DNA of 40,883 nt from Myxococcales bacterium (GTDB lineage: Bacteria > Myxococcota > Myxococcia > Myxococcales > Myxococcaceae). A program made the position numbers and the translations under genes. Below are positions 10,099-18,190 of this stretch, piece after piece. The stretch covers positions 24,371-65,253 of the forward strand of contig PMBV01000183.1 of assembly GCA_003153055.1 (NCBI GenBank). The letters are read 5' to 3'. Under the pieces are notes generated by a model. That model was not told where the DNA came from, searched no databases, and saw only the letters and a list, made by a program, of their open reading frames with translations. How positions within the stretch are numbered: position 1 is the first letter of the stretch; every line of letters begins with the position of its first letter.

Positions 10099-11897
10099 GG
10101 CCGTCTCGCCTGGTCGCGGGAGGGCGGCGGTTCCTTCCCGGGGTAGACGCTCGGGTAGTCCTCGAAGAGCTTGAGATAGGCCAGCGCCTCCCGCTTGAAC
10201 CGACGGAAGCCAAAGACGAGCGGGAAGATGAGCTTCATGGGGTTGAGCCGCGGGAGACTCTCTTCGCTGAGGGCGCGAATGCCGCTGTACCGCTTCGCCG
10301 CCGCCAGCATGTAGCGAGCGTCGTAGTAGGTGGGCTGCACCTCGAGGGGCTTCTTGTCGACCCCGGCCAAAGCAAACACGGCCTGCATCGCCGTTCGACA
10401 CGAGGTCTCGACGGTGAACACGGCGTCCTCGGGCGTCTCCACGTACTGACCAATGAATGCCAGGTTCGTGCAGCCCGAGGGAACGACCTTGGGCCGATCG
10501 GCAATCTTCCTCGGCATGAACTGGCTGGTGATGTACGGCATCATCGCCGTCGACACGGAGGTATGCGCAAGCAAGTCATCGCGCAGGTCGAGCATGCCGA
10601 GGTGAAAGAGCAACTCGGTCATGATCTCGTGGCCGGTGCAGTCGCACATCGGCTTCTTGACGTAGTCGCCGATGTTCTCACCGTAGAGGCCGTAGCCCCA
10701 GAGCACCTCGACGTTGTCAGGCTGGTTCGAAAAGAACGGCTTGTGGTGGAGCTCGAAGCTGATGTCCCAGGCGGAGTCCTTGATGGTGATGGCTCCGCCG
10801 CGGCCAGCCTTGCTGCCGGAGACCCGCTCGATGCGCTCGACGAATTGCGGGTAGTCCGTGATGGTGGGGAAGAAGCTGACCCACTTCGTCTTGTCGATGT
10901 CGCTGATGAACGTCGCGGGAGCCCCGAACTTGGGGTCGCGCTTCGCCAGCTTCTCCCAGAGGGTGAAGACGCCGCGCTGCTGAGTGTCTCGGTTGGTCGG
11001 AGCGACGGTGTGACTGTCGCCGAACATCGAGTTCTGCGACATGCTCCCGTTGGTGAAGAAGACCAGGTCATTGGGCCCGACATCGATGCGGGACACGGCG
11101 CCGTCGTGAACGAGCTCCAGGGCGACGACGGTGTTGTGGTCGGCCGTCATCTGAATGTTGCTCACTGCCACTCCGGTGCGGAGGTGGACCCCGAGCGATT
11201 GGAGCCAGACCTCCATCGGCTTGATGATGGCCTCGTACTCGTTCAGGTCGGTGTGCAGAATGCCGTGGAGGTAGTCGATCTCAGGACCGAGGTGCGCGAA
11301 CCGCCGAAAGTACCGCTTGGCCTCGATGACGCTGTGGTACCGCTTGAAGGCCAGCATCGAGTGGAAGCACCACCAGAGGTTGGTGTCGAAGAAGCGCGGG
11401 GGGAAATACTGCTCGATCGACATGCCCTCGAGCTCGGTCTCCGGGACATAGGTGAGCCGGAGCATCAGTGCCACCAGCTCTCCGTCCATCTTGTGATCGT
11501 GGACGTCGACGAGGCGGCCCTGCTTCTCGATGACTCGATACTCGGAGTGGATCGGCTCCCTGGAGTTGAAGTCCCACACGTCGTCGAGCACCGTGCGGCC
11601 CGCTCGCCGCGGCGATGGCACCTTGGCGCAGAGGTACCAGAGGCACTCCATGTTGGGCTCGAGCTCCCGCTCGCCGCGGCACAGGTACCCGTGCGCCGCG
11701 TCACCCGTGCCGTCCATCGCCCCGCCGAGCGCCGCGCCCGCTTCGAGGAGCGTGATGTTCTCGGCCGGCATGTGCACGTCGTCGGCGAGAAACGCCGCGG
11801 CAGCCAGGCCTGCTTGGCCACCGCCGATGATGAATGCCTTCCGGTTCTCCATTTTCGATGGGCGGGCGGCGCGGTACATCAGATCATAGATTCGCAT
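10095..11897 (-). CDS. ohyA: Oleate hydratase (copy 1)
   Basis: FAD-dependent fatty acid double-bond hydratase (myosin-cross-reactive-antigen family), 600 aa, within the usual family length. It adds water to oleate to give 10-hydroxystearate. The FAD fold reads IIGGGQAGLAAAAFLADD, followed by the family hallmark RGERELEPNMECLWYL containing the conserved acidic residues near the active site, and later CDCTGHEI and FIGQYVETPEDAVFTVE. The ATG at 11897 has GAGGAG 6 bases upstream; a longer in-frame reading overlaps the dehydrogenase gene and is wrong. It sits between an acyl-CoA dehydrogenase gene (40-bp gap) and the coupled SDR gene. A second oleate hydratase starts outside the right end of this window. 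Confidence 0.95.
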   Translation of the reverse strand: MRIYDLMYRAARPSKMENRKAFIIGGGQAGLAAAAFLADDVHMPAENITLLEAGAALGGAMDGTGDAAHGYLCRGERELEPNMECLWYLCAKVPSPRRAGRTVLDDVWDFNSREPIHSEYRVIEKQGRLVDVHDHKMDGELVALMLRLTYVPETELEGMSIEQYFPPRFFDTNLWWCFHSMLAFKRYHSVIEAKRYFRRFAHLGPEIDYLHGILHTDLNEYEAIIKPMEVWLQSLGVHLRTGVAVSNIQMTADHNTVVALELVHDGAVSRIDVGPNDLVFFTNGSMSQNSMFGDSHTVAPTNRDTQQRGVFTLWEKLAKRDPKFGAPATFISDIDKTKWVSFFPTITDYPQFVERIERVSGSKAGRGGAITIKDSAWDISFELHHKPFFSNQPDNVEVLWGYGLYGENIGDYVKKPMCDCTGHEIMTELLFHLGMLDLRDDLLAHTSVSTAMMPYITSQFMPRKIADRPKVVPSGCTNLAFIGQYVETPEDAVFTVETSCRTAMQAVFALAGVDKKPLEVQPTYYDARYMLAAAKRYSGIRALSEESLPRLNPMKLIFPLVFGFRRFKREALAYLKLFEDYPSVYPGKEPPPSRDQARRP

Positions 11898-11937
11898 CAG
11901 TGGCTCCTCGACTGCGTGAAGTGGCTCATCGGCGATG

Positions 11938-13038
11938 TCATGGGTTCGCTTCTCGCTCCAGGCGAGCGGCCAGGAGCGCGGCCCTGGTTCCGTCGAGAGG
12001 CAGCAGCGACAGTGTGACGGCGTCCCGCATGCGTTTCTCGAGACCGAGCTCGCGCATGTAGCCGTACCCGCCGAGCACTTGGACGGCATCGGTGGTCGCG
12101 CGGACGATCGCTCGCCCGGCGGTCCCACGGGCTCGCAGTGCATCGACCACGCACCCCGGCACGTCGCGCTCGAGTGCGCTGGCGGACTCGACGAGGACGG
12201 CGCGCGCGCAGGCCACGTTTGCATGGATCGCCGCCACGAGCAGGGCGACCGGCTCGTGCCGCTCGATGAGGACGCCGCCTTGATGGCGTTCTTGGGCGTA
12301 CTGGCTGGCTGCCTCCGCCGATGCCGAGGCGCTCCCCCCGGCGCTGGCCAACAGGGCGATCGACAGCTCCGCGAACAGCCGGCTGACCTCGAGGTTCGAC
12401 AGGTCGCTCCACGCGAGCAGCCGCGCATCTCGGGCTTCAAGGTCGGCGCACGGCATCGCCCGCGTGCCGAGCAGTGGCACCGGAGCGCCAACCTTCAGCT
12501 CGTCTCTCGAGACCCACGCGAGGCCCAGCCGCGAATCGCGCCGCGCGAGGATGGCGACCGCGCTCGCTTCAGAGGCGAGTGGCACGGCGCGTTTGCGTGC
12601 GACGAGGCGCGCCTCCGACTCGAGCCCGCCACGAACGTGGGCCGCGACCGCGAGCGCCACGTCACCCTCCCCGTCATCGGCCAGGAGCTCGACGGCTTCC
12701 TGGAGCGCGAGGGCGACTGGCTTTCCGTCGATGATGACGCCCAGCCGTTGTGCCCAGCGCTGGGCGATCGCGGCCTGGGCGACGTACGCACCGAGGCCCG
12801 CGCACGTTCGTCCGAGGGACCAAACGATCGCCGCCAGCTCCGGGAGCGAGAGCGCCGGTGCATCGTGCGCCAATCCGGGAAGCCCCAGCGGACCGAGCGC
12901 GGCCATCGGCGTGAGTGTCGGCATGGCTGAGGGAAAGAGGTCGAGCGCGGCGACCCGTGGGCCGAGCTCGGTCTGGGCGAAGGACGCGATGGCCTGCGAG
13001 AGCTCGCCCGCGGTGGGATCGAAGGTATCCAGAGTCAT
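11938..13038 (-). CDS. Acyl-CoA dehydrogenase-like protein, Glu to Asp at the catalytic site
   Basis: Acyl-CoA dehydrogenase family protein of 366 aa. The C-terminal helical domain is clear (VQVLGGYGYMRELGLEKRMRDA), but the N-terminal and middle domains are poorly conserved. Where active members read IYEGT with the catalytic Glu, this protein reads PLDGT, with Asp near residue 349. The ATG at 13038 overlaps the stop of the upstream dehydrogenase gene as ATGA. The adjacent partner keeps the catalytic Glu. Heteromeric acyl-CoA dehydrogenases with one active and one degenerate subunit are known from steroid degradation in actinobacteria, so a complex with the neighbour is plausible; this is inference. 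Confidence 0.85.
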   Translation of the reverse strand: MTLDTFDPTAGELSQAIASFAQTELGPRVAALDLFPSAMPTLTPMAALGPLGLPGLAHDAPALSLPELAAIVWSLGRTCAGLGAYVAQAAIAQRWAQRLGVIIDGKPVALALQEAVELLADDGEGDVALAVAAHVRGGLESEARLVARKRAVPLASEASAVAILARRDSRLGLAWVSRDELKVGAPVPLLGTRAMPCADLEARDARLLAWSDLSNLEVSRLFAELSIALLASAGGSASASAEAASQYAQERHQGGVLIERHEPVALLVAAIHANVACARAVLVESASALERDVPGCVVDALRARGTAGRAIVRATTDAVQVLGGYGYMRELGLEKRMRDAVTLSLLPLDGTRAALLAARLEREANP

Positions 13039-14486
13039 GCGTGCTCCCCGTTGTGGACAGCACCGCGAAAGGCCGCGTGACGATTGAGCTGGTTGGTGCC
13101 CTCGTAGATCTGCGTCAGCCGGGCGTCTCGCAAGCACTTCTCGACGCGAGTGCGCTCTTCCGCGCCCGCGGGCCCGAGGACCTCGAGTGCGCGCAGGCAG
13201 ACGTCGACGGCGATGTCGCTCGCCGCGAACTTGGCCGCCGACGAGTAGCCGACGTACCGCCCGACATCGACGCCTGCGAGCCGCTGGGACAACATGCCCG
13301 CCCCGAGCGTCTTGGCGCCGTCGCTCCCCGTTATGGCGCGCCCGAGGGTGGTGCGACGCAGCGGCCGTGACGCGCGCACGACTGGGCCGACGAGCCGTTG
13401 TGGACCGAGCAGCCGCGAGACCACGCCCTCGTCAAACGCGCGCGTCGACGCGATGTAGCCGCCGCGAGAGAGCTCGATGGACGCGTACATCTCGGCAAAC
13501 GCCTGCTGGACCCACGGGCGGTCACTGAGCAGGCCACGGCCGGCCGGCTGGCGGCAAGCGAGCTCGAGCGCAGCGCGATACGCGCCATGAGCGATGCCGG
13601 TGGCGATCGCCGCGACCGCCCCTCGGGAGCCCGCGAGCGTCAACTCCACGAGGCCAATGGCGCCACCTTCGGGGCCCAGACGGTGCGAGGCAGGCACGAA
13701 GCAGTCGTCGAAGCACAGCTCCGCCGCGTGGCTGGCGCGCTGGCCCATCTTGTTCTCGACCCGCACCACCGAGAACCCAGGGGCGTCCGCTGGGACGACG
13801 AAGGCTGTCCAGTTCTCCGCGGGGGTTCGGCGTCCCTCCCCGTGGCGATCGATGGCACAGATCAACGTCGTGTACCGAGCCACGCTGCCGTTGCTGATGA
13901 AGACCTTGCGGCCAGTGATCCGGTACCCGCCGTTTACGGGCGTGGCGAAGGTGCACAACCGGGCGGCCCGGAGGAGCTCCTCGTCCTCCACGTCGGTCCC
14001 GGCGTCGGGCTCGGTGATGGCGGCCGCGCACAAGACGGCCTCGCCGCGCCGTTCCGCTGCCGTCATGTCACCCATCACCTGCTCGAGGAGGTGCAGGTCG
14101 ACGGCGAGGAGCAGCGGCATCACTCCGAGGTAGTGCGCCCCGATGAGGTTGGCGATGCCACCGCAGCCAGAAGCGATCTCCTCCATCGCGAGCGCGCACT
14201 GCAACGACGTCGCACCACCTCCGCCGAGGAAGGTGGGCAGCGGGAGCGTGAGGAGACGGTACTCGCACGCCGCGCGAAGGAGGTCGTCTGGATGGTGGCG
14301 AGGGTCAAGGAGCAGCCGTTGATCGAGCTCCGCGGCGATGGGGTCGACGTGACGGCGTCGGAACTCGCGGGCCTTCGCGAGCAGGCTGGCGGCACGGGGG
14401 TCAGCGCGGAGCACCTCGGCGAGCACGGCCGAACGCGGATCGAGCGCCACGTCGCACGGATGGAGGGTGGGAAGTGTCGGGCTCAT
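13035..14486 (-). CDS. Acyl-CoA dehydrogenase
   Basis: FAD-dependent alpha,beta-desaturase of acyl-CoA thioesters, 483 aa, longer than the usual 380-400 aa. Visible motifs are ITEPDAGTD and ITGRKVFISNG in the middle domain, and QIYEGTNQLNR at the C-terminus, with the catalytic Glu at about 462. The ATG at 14486 overlaps the stop of the upstream decarboxylase-like gene (ATGA), and its own stop overlaps the start of the second dehydrogenase gene, so three genes are translationally coupled. The substrate is unknown; a hydroxy or branched fatty acyl-CoA is likely given the oleate hydratase. Confidence 0.92.
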   Translation of the reverse strand: MSPTLPTLHPCDVALDPRSAVLAEVLRADPRAASLLAKAREFRRRHVDPIAAELDQRLLLDPRHHPDDLLRAACEYRLLTLPLPTFLGGGGATSLQCALAMEEIASGCGGIANLIGAHYLGVMPLLLAVDLHLLEQVMGDMTAAERRGEAVLCAAAITEPDAGTDVEDEELLRAARLCTFATPVNGGYRITGRKVFISNGSVARYTTLICAIDRHGEGRRTPAENWTAFVVPADAPGFSVVRVENKMGQRASHAAELCFDDCFVPASHRLGPEGGAIGLVELTLAGSRGAVAAIATGIAHGAYRAALELACRQPAGRGLLSDRPWVQQAFAEMYASIELSRGGYIASTRAFDEGVVSRLLGPQRLVGPVVRASRPLRRTTLGRAITGSDGAKTLGAGMLSQRLAGVDVGRYVGYSSAAKFAASDIAVDVCLRALEVLGPAGAEERTRVEKCLRDARLTQIYEGTNQLNRHAAFRGAVHNGEHA

Positions 14487-15268
14487 GCGTCGAGGAGGTT
14501 CCGGCCAGCGCACAGGACCGACTGCGTGTGCGGCGAATATTGGTAGATGAGCGGACGAGGCCCGAGCTCGAGCGCGCGGAGTTGCGCGGCGATCGGATGA
14601 TCGCCCAGGGAGAGCTCGACGCCCCTCGGATAGAGGCTCTGTGCCTGTTCGAGGTGATCGGTGATGACGTTGGCTCGCAGCGGGATGCCATCACGCACCG
14701 AGTAGGTCTCGATCCGCACGACGGTGCCACGGCTGGTGGTGAGCATCGGGCCCGAGAGCCGGAGGATGTTCTGTCCGTCTGCGCCCAGCTGGCAGGCGAT
14801 GCGCCCACGGCCGCGCTCGAAGTCGATGCTCGCGAGGAACTTCGGGTATCCGTAGAGCTCCACGCCTCCGAGGCGCGCGATCTCGGTCGTCACCGGCAGC
14901 TGCCACACGTACGCGCTCGTCACTCCGCGAGCGAGCTGCGCGAGGAAGCTGGCTCCCGCGATGGGTCGCCGCGCGATCGACGCGAGCACGGCGATGCTCA
15001 GCTCGTTGTAAGGCCCGATGTCGCTGTCGCGGTACTCGAAGGCGGTGATCGCCACGAGACTCGTGCCGGGAACGAGCTCGATGGGGCGCAACGAGGGGTG
15101 TCGGAGGAGCGGACGCACGGCTTTGGTCGGCGCGGCGTAGATGGCCGCGAAGGAGCTGCTGTCCCGGTAGAAGACGGGCAGCTTCGCCGTGTACGACTTC
15201 CAGCCGAACTCCCACTGAGTGACGCCTTCGAAGAGCGTTCGAGCGTCCCGCTGAGGCTCTGTGTGCAT
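14483..15268 (-). CDS. Acetoacetate decarboxylase-like protein
   Basis: ADC-superfamily protein of 261 aa, first gene of the operon. Recognisable stretches include PYNELSIAV and VELYGYPKFLASIDF, the latter carrying the Lys at the position of the Schiff-base lysine of acetoacetate decarboxylase (GxPK). Many ADC-fold proteins are not decarboxylases and act on other keto acids or as hydratase/aldolase enzymes, so the reaction is open. I start at the ATG at 15268, which has GTGGAG six bases upstream; a GTG at 15280 has no ribosome site. A promoter with TTGCGT, 16 bp and TATACT lies just upstream and overlaps a perfect dyad (15306-15327). Confidence 0.82.
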   Translation of the reverse strand: MHTEPQRDARTLFEGVTQWEFGWKSYTAKLPVFYRDSSSFAAIYAAPTKAVRPLLRHPSLRPIELVPGTSLVAITAFEYRDSDIGPYNELSIAVLASIARRPIAGASFLAQLARGVTSAYVWQLPVTTEIARLGGVELYGYPKFLASIDFERGRGRIACQLGADGQNILRLSGPMLTTSRGTVVRIETYSVRDGIPLRANVITDHLEQAQSLYPRGVELSLGDHPIAAQLRALELGPRPLIYQYSPHTQSVLCAGRNLLDA

Positions 15269-15285
15269 GCGTAGCTCCACCGTCG

Positions 15286-15334
15286 TTGAGAACCGTGATG
15301 AGCTGAAGTATACATACGCGTATACTTAACGCAA
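15286..15334. promoter_or_regulatory. Divergent sigma-70-type promoters
   Basis: Leftward: TTGCGT (complement of 15329-15334), 16-bp spacer, TATACT (complement of 15307-15312), reading into the oleate hydratase operon. Rightward: TTGAGA (15286-15291), 17-bp spacer, TATACA (15309-15314), reading into the gene at 15403. Both -10 boxes fall inside or touch the same dyad, so one repressor could block both. Confidence 0.65.
15306..15327. promoter_or_regulatory. Perfect dyad, likely TetR-type operator
   Basis: AAGTATAC and GTATACTT, 8-bp arms separated by 6 bp (ATACGC). It overlaps both divergent -10 boxes. Size and symmetry suit a TetR-family repressor; the nearest such gene is at 16232-16993. 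No matching dyad was seen in front of that gene. Confidence 0.7.
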
Positions 15335-15402
15335 GGGGTGGTCAGGAACTCATTGCCCCTGGGGCTCCCCGGGATGGCCGAGTGTTTGGAAAGGAGAGCG
15401 TG

Positions 15403-16158
15403 ATGCGCAAGCAGATGGCACTGGTTCTGGCCCTGGCGATCACCGAGAGCGCCGCCGTGGCTGGCGCCAACAAGGGGGTGCTCGCCGACGCCGACGCGGC
15501 GTGGAAGTACCGCGACGACACGGCCGCGCTCAAGGTGTCAGTCAAGGCGCTGGAGAAGACGGCCGAGGCTGCGCCGTCGGGCTTTGAATCCGCTTGGCGG
15601 CTCGCGCGCGCCTACGGCTGGCTGGCCGAGCAGGTCGACGACACCTCTAAGAAGGAAGCGCTGGGAAGGGCCGGCGTGACGTGGGGCGAGAAGGCGCAGG
15701 CGCTCGAGCCCGATCGCATCGAGGGCCACTTCTATGTGGCCATCGCTCTCGGCATGTACTCGGAGGCGATCGGCGCGACGCGCGCCCTGCGTGAGGGGCT
15801 CAAGGGCAGGTTCGACGATGCGCTCGACAAGGCGCTGGCGATGAACCGCGATTTCGATCACGGCGGCCCGCTCCGAATGAAGGGGCGGTCGTACTTCCTG
15901 CTGCCAGGCTTCGTCGGCGGCAGCAACCGGAGGGCCATTGAGTGGCTCGAGGCGTCGCTCAAGACTGACCCGTCGTCGCTGCGCACGAAGTACTACCTGG
16001 CCGTCGTCTACGAGGACAACGGTGGCGCGGACCGGAGGCTGGCGCTGAAGCTGGTAGACGAGATCGTGACGGCCGATCCGAAGCTCGGTGACTTCTCTGA
16101 CAACCTGGCCGCGCAGCGCTGGGCGCGAGCACTGAAGGCACGGCTGGGGGAAGAGTGA
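15403..16158 (+). CDS. Exported helical-repeat protein, TatT-like
   Basis: A 251-aa protein with an N-terminal signal peptide (MRKQMALVLALAITESAAVA) followed by TPR-like helices: ESAWRLARAYGWLAEQ, HFYVAIALGMYSEAIG, TKYYLAVVYEDNGG. The pattern, including a segment with FDHGGPLRMKGRSYFLLPG, resembles TatT-type periplasmic proteins associated with TRAP transporters, but no transporter gene is next to it, so the function is uncertain. The ATG at 15403 follows AAAGGAGAG with 4 bases spacing, better than the upstream GTG at 15382. It is divergent from the oleate hydratase operon and shares its operator region, suggesting joint control. Confidence 0.75.
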   Translation: MRKQMALVLALAITESAAVAGANKGVLADADAAWKYRDDTAALKVSVKALEKTAEAAPSGFESAWRLARAYGWLAEQVDDTSKKEALGRAGVTWGEKAQALEPDRIEGHFYVAIALGMYSEAIGATRALREGLKGRFDDALDKALAMNRDFDHGGPLRMKGRSYFLLPGFVGGSNRRAIEWLEASLKTDPSSLRTKYYLAVVYEDNGGADRRLALKLVDEIVTADPKLGDFSDNLAAQRWARALKARLGEE

Positions 16159-16231
16159 GTGCGCACGGGGCCCCGCTATGAGGCGAAAGCAACTTTGCGG
16201 AAGGCGTTGCCCGAGCGCCTCGCAGGCACGC

Positions 16232-16993
16232 TCAGCCGCGCGGGCGAGTGGTCTTGCGCTTCGTGCCGGGCGCTTCGGCGCGGGGGGCGAGCGGGAGCGG
16301 TGGGACGGGATCACCGGGCTGTGCGAGGGTGGCGCCGAGCATTCGCAACAGCACTCGCCGACCTCGCGGAATGTCGAGGGCCTCTGCCGATTCGCTCGCG
16401 AGCCTCACCGCGACGTGTTCGGCCGCGGCGATGAGCCCCTGCACGAGCAGCGGGTCGACCGGCGGCTCTCCGGAGTCGCGGTAGTCGTCGAGCATGTCGG
16501 CGATGATACGCCCCGTGACAGCCTCGCGGCGTCGAGCGAACTTCGAGCCGCTCGGGAACTGCTCGAGGAGGATGGCACGAGCCAGCGGTCCGAATTGAAG
16601 GATCGCGCCCAGGTAGGCGTCGACGGCGGCCTCCAGCTTGGCGGCGGGAGTGAGAGCCGTCCCGGCCGCGGCTCGCACGAGTGGCGGTAGGAGGGCCACG
16701 GCCTCGGCGGAGACCGCGTCAAAGAGGTCCTCTTTGCTCCGAAACGACTTGTAGAACGTCCGACGCGAAACGTCGGCGGCGCGCAAGATGTCCTCGACGG
16801 AAGCACGCGCAAAGCCCACTCGGCCGAACACCTCAGTCGCCCCGCGGACTATCTGGTCACGCGCTGAGAAGTCGGCGGTGGGGCGTCCGCGCCGTGATGC
16901 ACGTCGCGGTGCTGCGTCCTTCGAGGGAACGCCGCCGCCGCTGACGCGCTGTCCTAGGTCAACTGGAGTGCCGTCGTTGTGCTGACTCGTCAT
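16232..16993 (-). CDS. TetR-family transcriptional regulator
   Basis: A 253-aa regulator with a TetR N-terminal helix-turn-helix (VEDILRAADVSRRTFYKSFRSKEDLF) preceded by a basic, unstructured leader of about 40 residues, and a helical ligand-binding domain. The start at 16993 is uncertain: only a weak CGGAAG lies directly against it, and the leader is unusually long. The C-terminal PGTKRKTTRPRG tail is basic. It lies convergent to the exported TPR-like gene and near the oleate hydratase operon. I infer that it binds the dyad at 15306-15327 and responds to a fatty acid or acyl-CoA; this is not shown by the sequence. Confidence 0.88.
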   Translation of the reverse strand: MTSQHNDGTPVDLGQRVSGGGVPSKDAAPRRASRRGRPTADFSARDQIVRGATEVFGRVGFARASVEDILRAADVSRRTFYKSFRSKEDLFDAVSAEAVALLPPLVRAAAGTALTPAAKLEAAVDAYLGAILQFGPLARAILLEQFPSGSKFARRREAVTGRIIADMLDDYRDSGEPPVDPLLVQGLIAAAEHVAVRLASESAEALDIPRGRRVLLRMLGATLAQPGDPVPPLPLAPRAEAPGTKRKTTRPRG

Positions 16994-17072
16994 CTTCCGA
17001 GTGACCCTACTACAGCCCAACGCTCGACCGGCGGCCACGACCTGGGCGGCAGCGCTCAGCCGTGGGCTCGAT

Positions 17073-17108
17073 GTCTCCTGGAAGGGGACTCGTGCGCGAA
17101 TCTCGGTC
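17073..17108 (+). promoter_or_regulatory. Upstream activating element, copy a
   Basis: GTCTCCTGGAAGGGGAC, 5 bp, then CGCGAATCTCGGTC. It matches copies b (25714-25748) and c (31990-32024) closely, with two changes that weaken the first dyad and one extra base between the two halves. It lies 77 bp upstream of a sigma-54 promoter, in the same orientation as the other copies relative to their genes. Confidence 0.8.
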
Positions 17109-17185
17109 ACTCCGCTCCGTTGGGCCCCGGGATCCATCGCCAGCCAAGCTGCCAAATTCAGAGAAGCGCCGTGCTCGCATCGGCG

Positions 17186-17202
17186 CTGGCCCGCGCCTTG
17201 CT
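17186..17202 (+). promoter_or_regulatory. Sigma-54 promoter a
   Basis: CTGGCCCGCGCCTTGCT, 15 of 17 positions matching the -24/-12 consensus (YTGGCACGRNNNTTGCW), with GG and GC 12 bp apart. Transcription would start near 17213, about 60 bases before the first lipoprotein gene of the HMG-CoA synthase operon. Confidence 0.82.
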
Positions 17203-17271
17203 CAGACATTCGGAGTGAGGCTTTGGTTTGTTGATGGGCGTGAGGCACTTCGAACGAGAGGCGGTTCTGCA

Positions 17272-18153
17272 ATGTCAAAGATGCGCGTCGAGGTTCCGAT
17301 TCTATTTCTGTTGTTCTGGTTCGCGTCGGGATGCGGGGCTCCACCCTCGCCGACCCCAGACTCGGGCGCTCCTCCCGACGCTGGTCGCGAGTGCTCCGTC
17401 TTCGAAGAGGGCAGCACGCGTGCGTGCACGTGCTCGGGCGGCGCGGTCGGCACCCAGGCCTGTCTGAACGGCAAGTACCAGGCCTGCAAATGCACCAGCA
17501 GCGGCGCCGGCGGCGGCGGTGGCACAACGCCGGGACATCAGCTCATGTGCAAAGCAGGTTTCTACTCGGGCGAGTTCTCGGGATTGTATAGGCCTGGTGT
17601 GTTCGGACTGGGGATCGTCGGAAGCCCGGTTTCGTTCAAGGTCGAGGGGGCTGGGGCGGGCGGCTACCCTGCGTTTTCGTTCACCTTGTTGGCGAGCGAA
17701 TCAGGGTCCAGTTCCGGCATCGACGAGTTCGGCACCTACACCGTCAAGGACGGCTGTATGATTGGCTCTGCCAAAGTCGACGGCACGAACTCTCCCTTCG
17801 TCGGTCGCATCAGCGGCGGGCTCGACTGCGATACCGGCGAGTTCAAAGGCGCCATCACGGGCCAATACGATCTCGTGGGGATCAAGCTGCTGAAGTACTC
17901 CTTCGCGGGTACGGCGACGAGTCAGTTCCAGGTCGCGCAGGCGAGTCTCACGGATGGCCTGTGGAATGTCCTGGAGCCCAACTCGCTCTTCGGCCAACCG
18001 GCCGGAGGCGGTGGCGGCACCTGGTCAGCCATCTGGGTGAGCGACACGCCTCCGGCGGGCCAGGATCCGTGCTCCGCGGCCTTCGCGGGCAGCGACGCGG
18101 GTACGGCTGACGCGGGTACGGCTGACGCGGGTACGGCTGACGCCGGTCACTGA
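17272..18153 (+). CDS. Lipoprotein with Asp-Ala-Gly-rich C-terminus
   Basis: Predicted outer-surface lipoprotein of 293 aa, first gene of a four-gene operon ending in HMG-CoA synthase. The signal peptide ends in the lipobox ASGC (Cys21), followed by a low-complexity Pro/Asp/Gly linker and a Cys-rich segment (CTCSGGAVGTQAC...CKC) typical of myxobacterial surface proteins. The main domain (about 95-270) is Gly/Ser/Thr-rich and probably beta-stranded; I do not recognise its family. The C-terminus is a tandem repeat of DAGTA. The ATG at 17272 is chosen over 17281 because GAGAGG lies about 10 bases upstream; either start leaves the signal peptide intact. Confidence 0.8.
   Translation: MSKMRVEVPILFLLFWFASGCGAPPSPTPDSGAPPDAGRECSVFEEGSTRACTCSGGAVGTQACLNGKYQACKCTSSGAGGGGGTTPGHQLMCKAGFYSGEFSGLYRPGVFGLGIVGSPVSFKVEGAGAGGYPAFSFTLLASESGSSSGIDEFGTYTVKDGCMIGSAKVDGTNSPFVGRISGGLDCDTGEFKGAITGQYDLVGIKLLKYSFAGTATSQFQVAQASLTDGLWNVLEPNSLFGQPAGGGGGTWSAIWVSDTPPAGQDPCSAAFAGSDAGTADAGTADAGTADAGH
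18094..18138 (+). repeat. 15-bp tandem repeat, 3 copies
   Basis: Three perfect copies of GACGCGGGTACGGCT encoding DAGTA, with a partial fourth at the stop. It probably varies in copy number by slippage without shifting frame. Confidence 0.9.
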
Positions 18154-18190
18154 CAACTCCCCAACAGGGAATCCCCAGGAGAATCAGAAC

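Noticed and set aside
10563..12017. A 484-aa plus-strand open frame opposite oleate hydratase
   Set aside because: No start signal or family motif; the minus strand encodes the full hydratase with a ribosome site.
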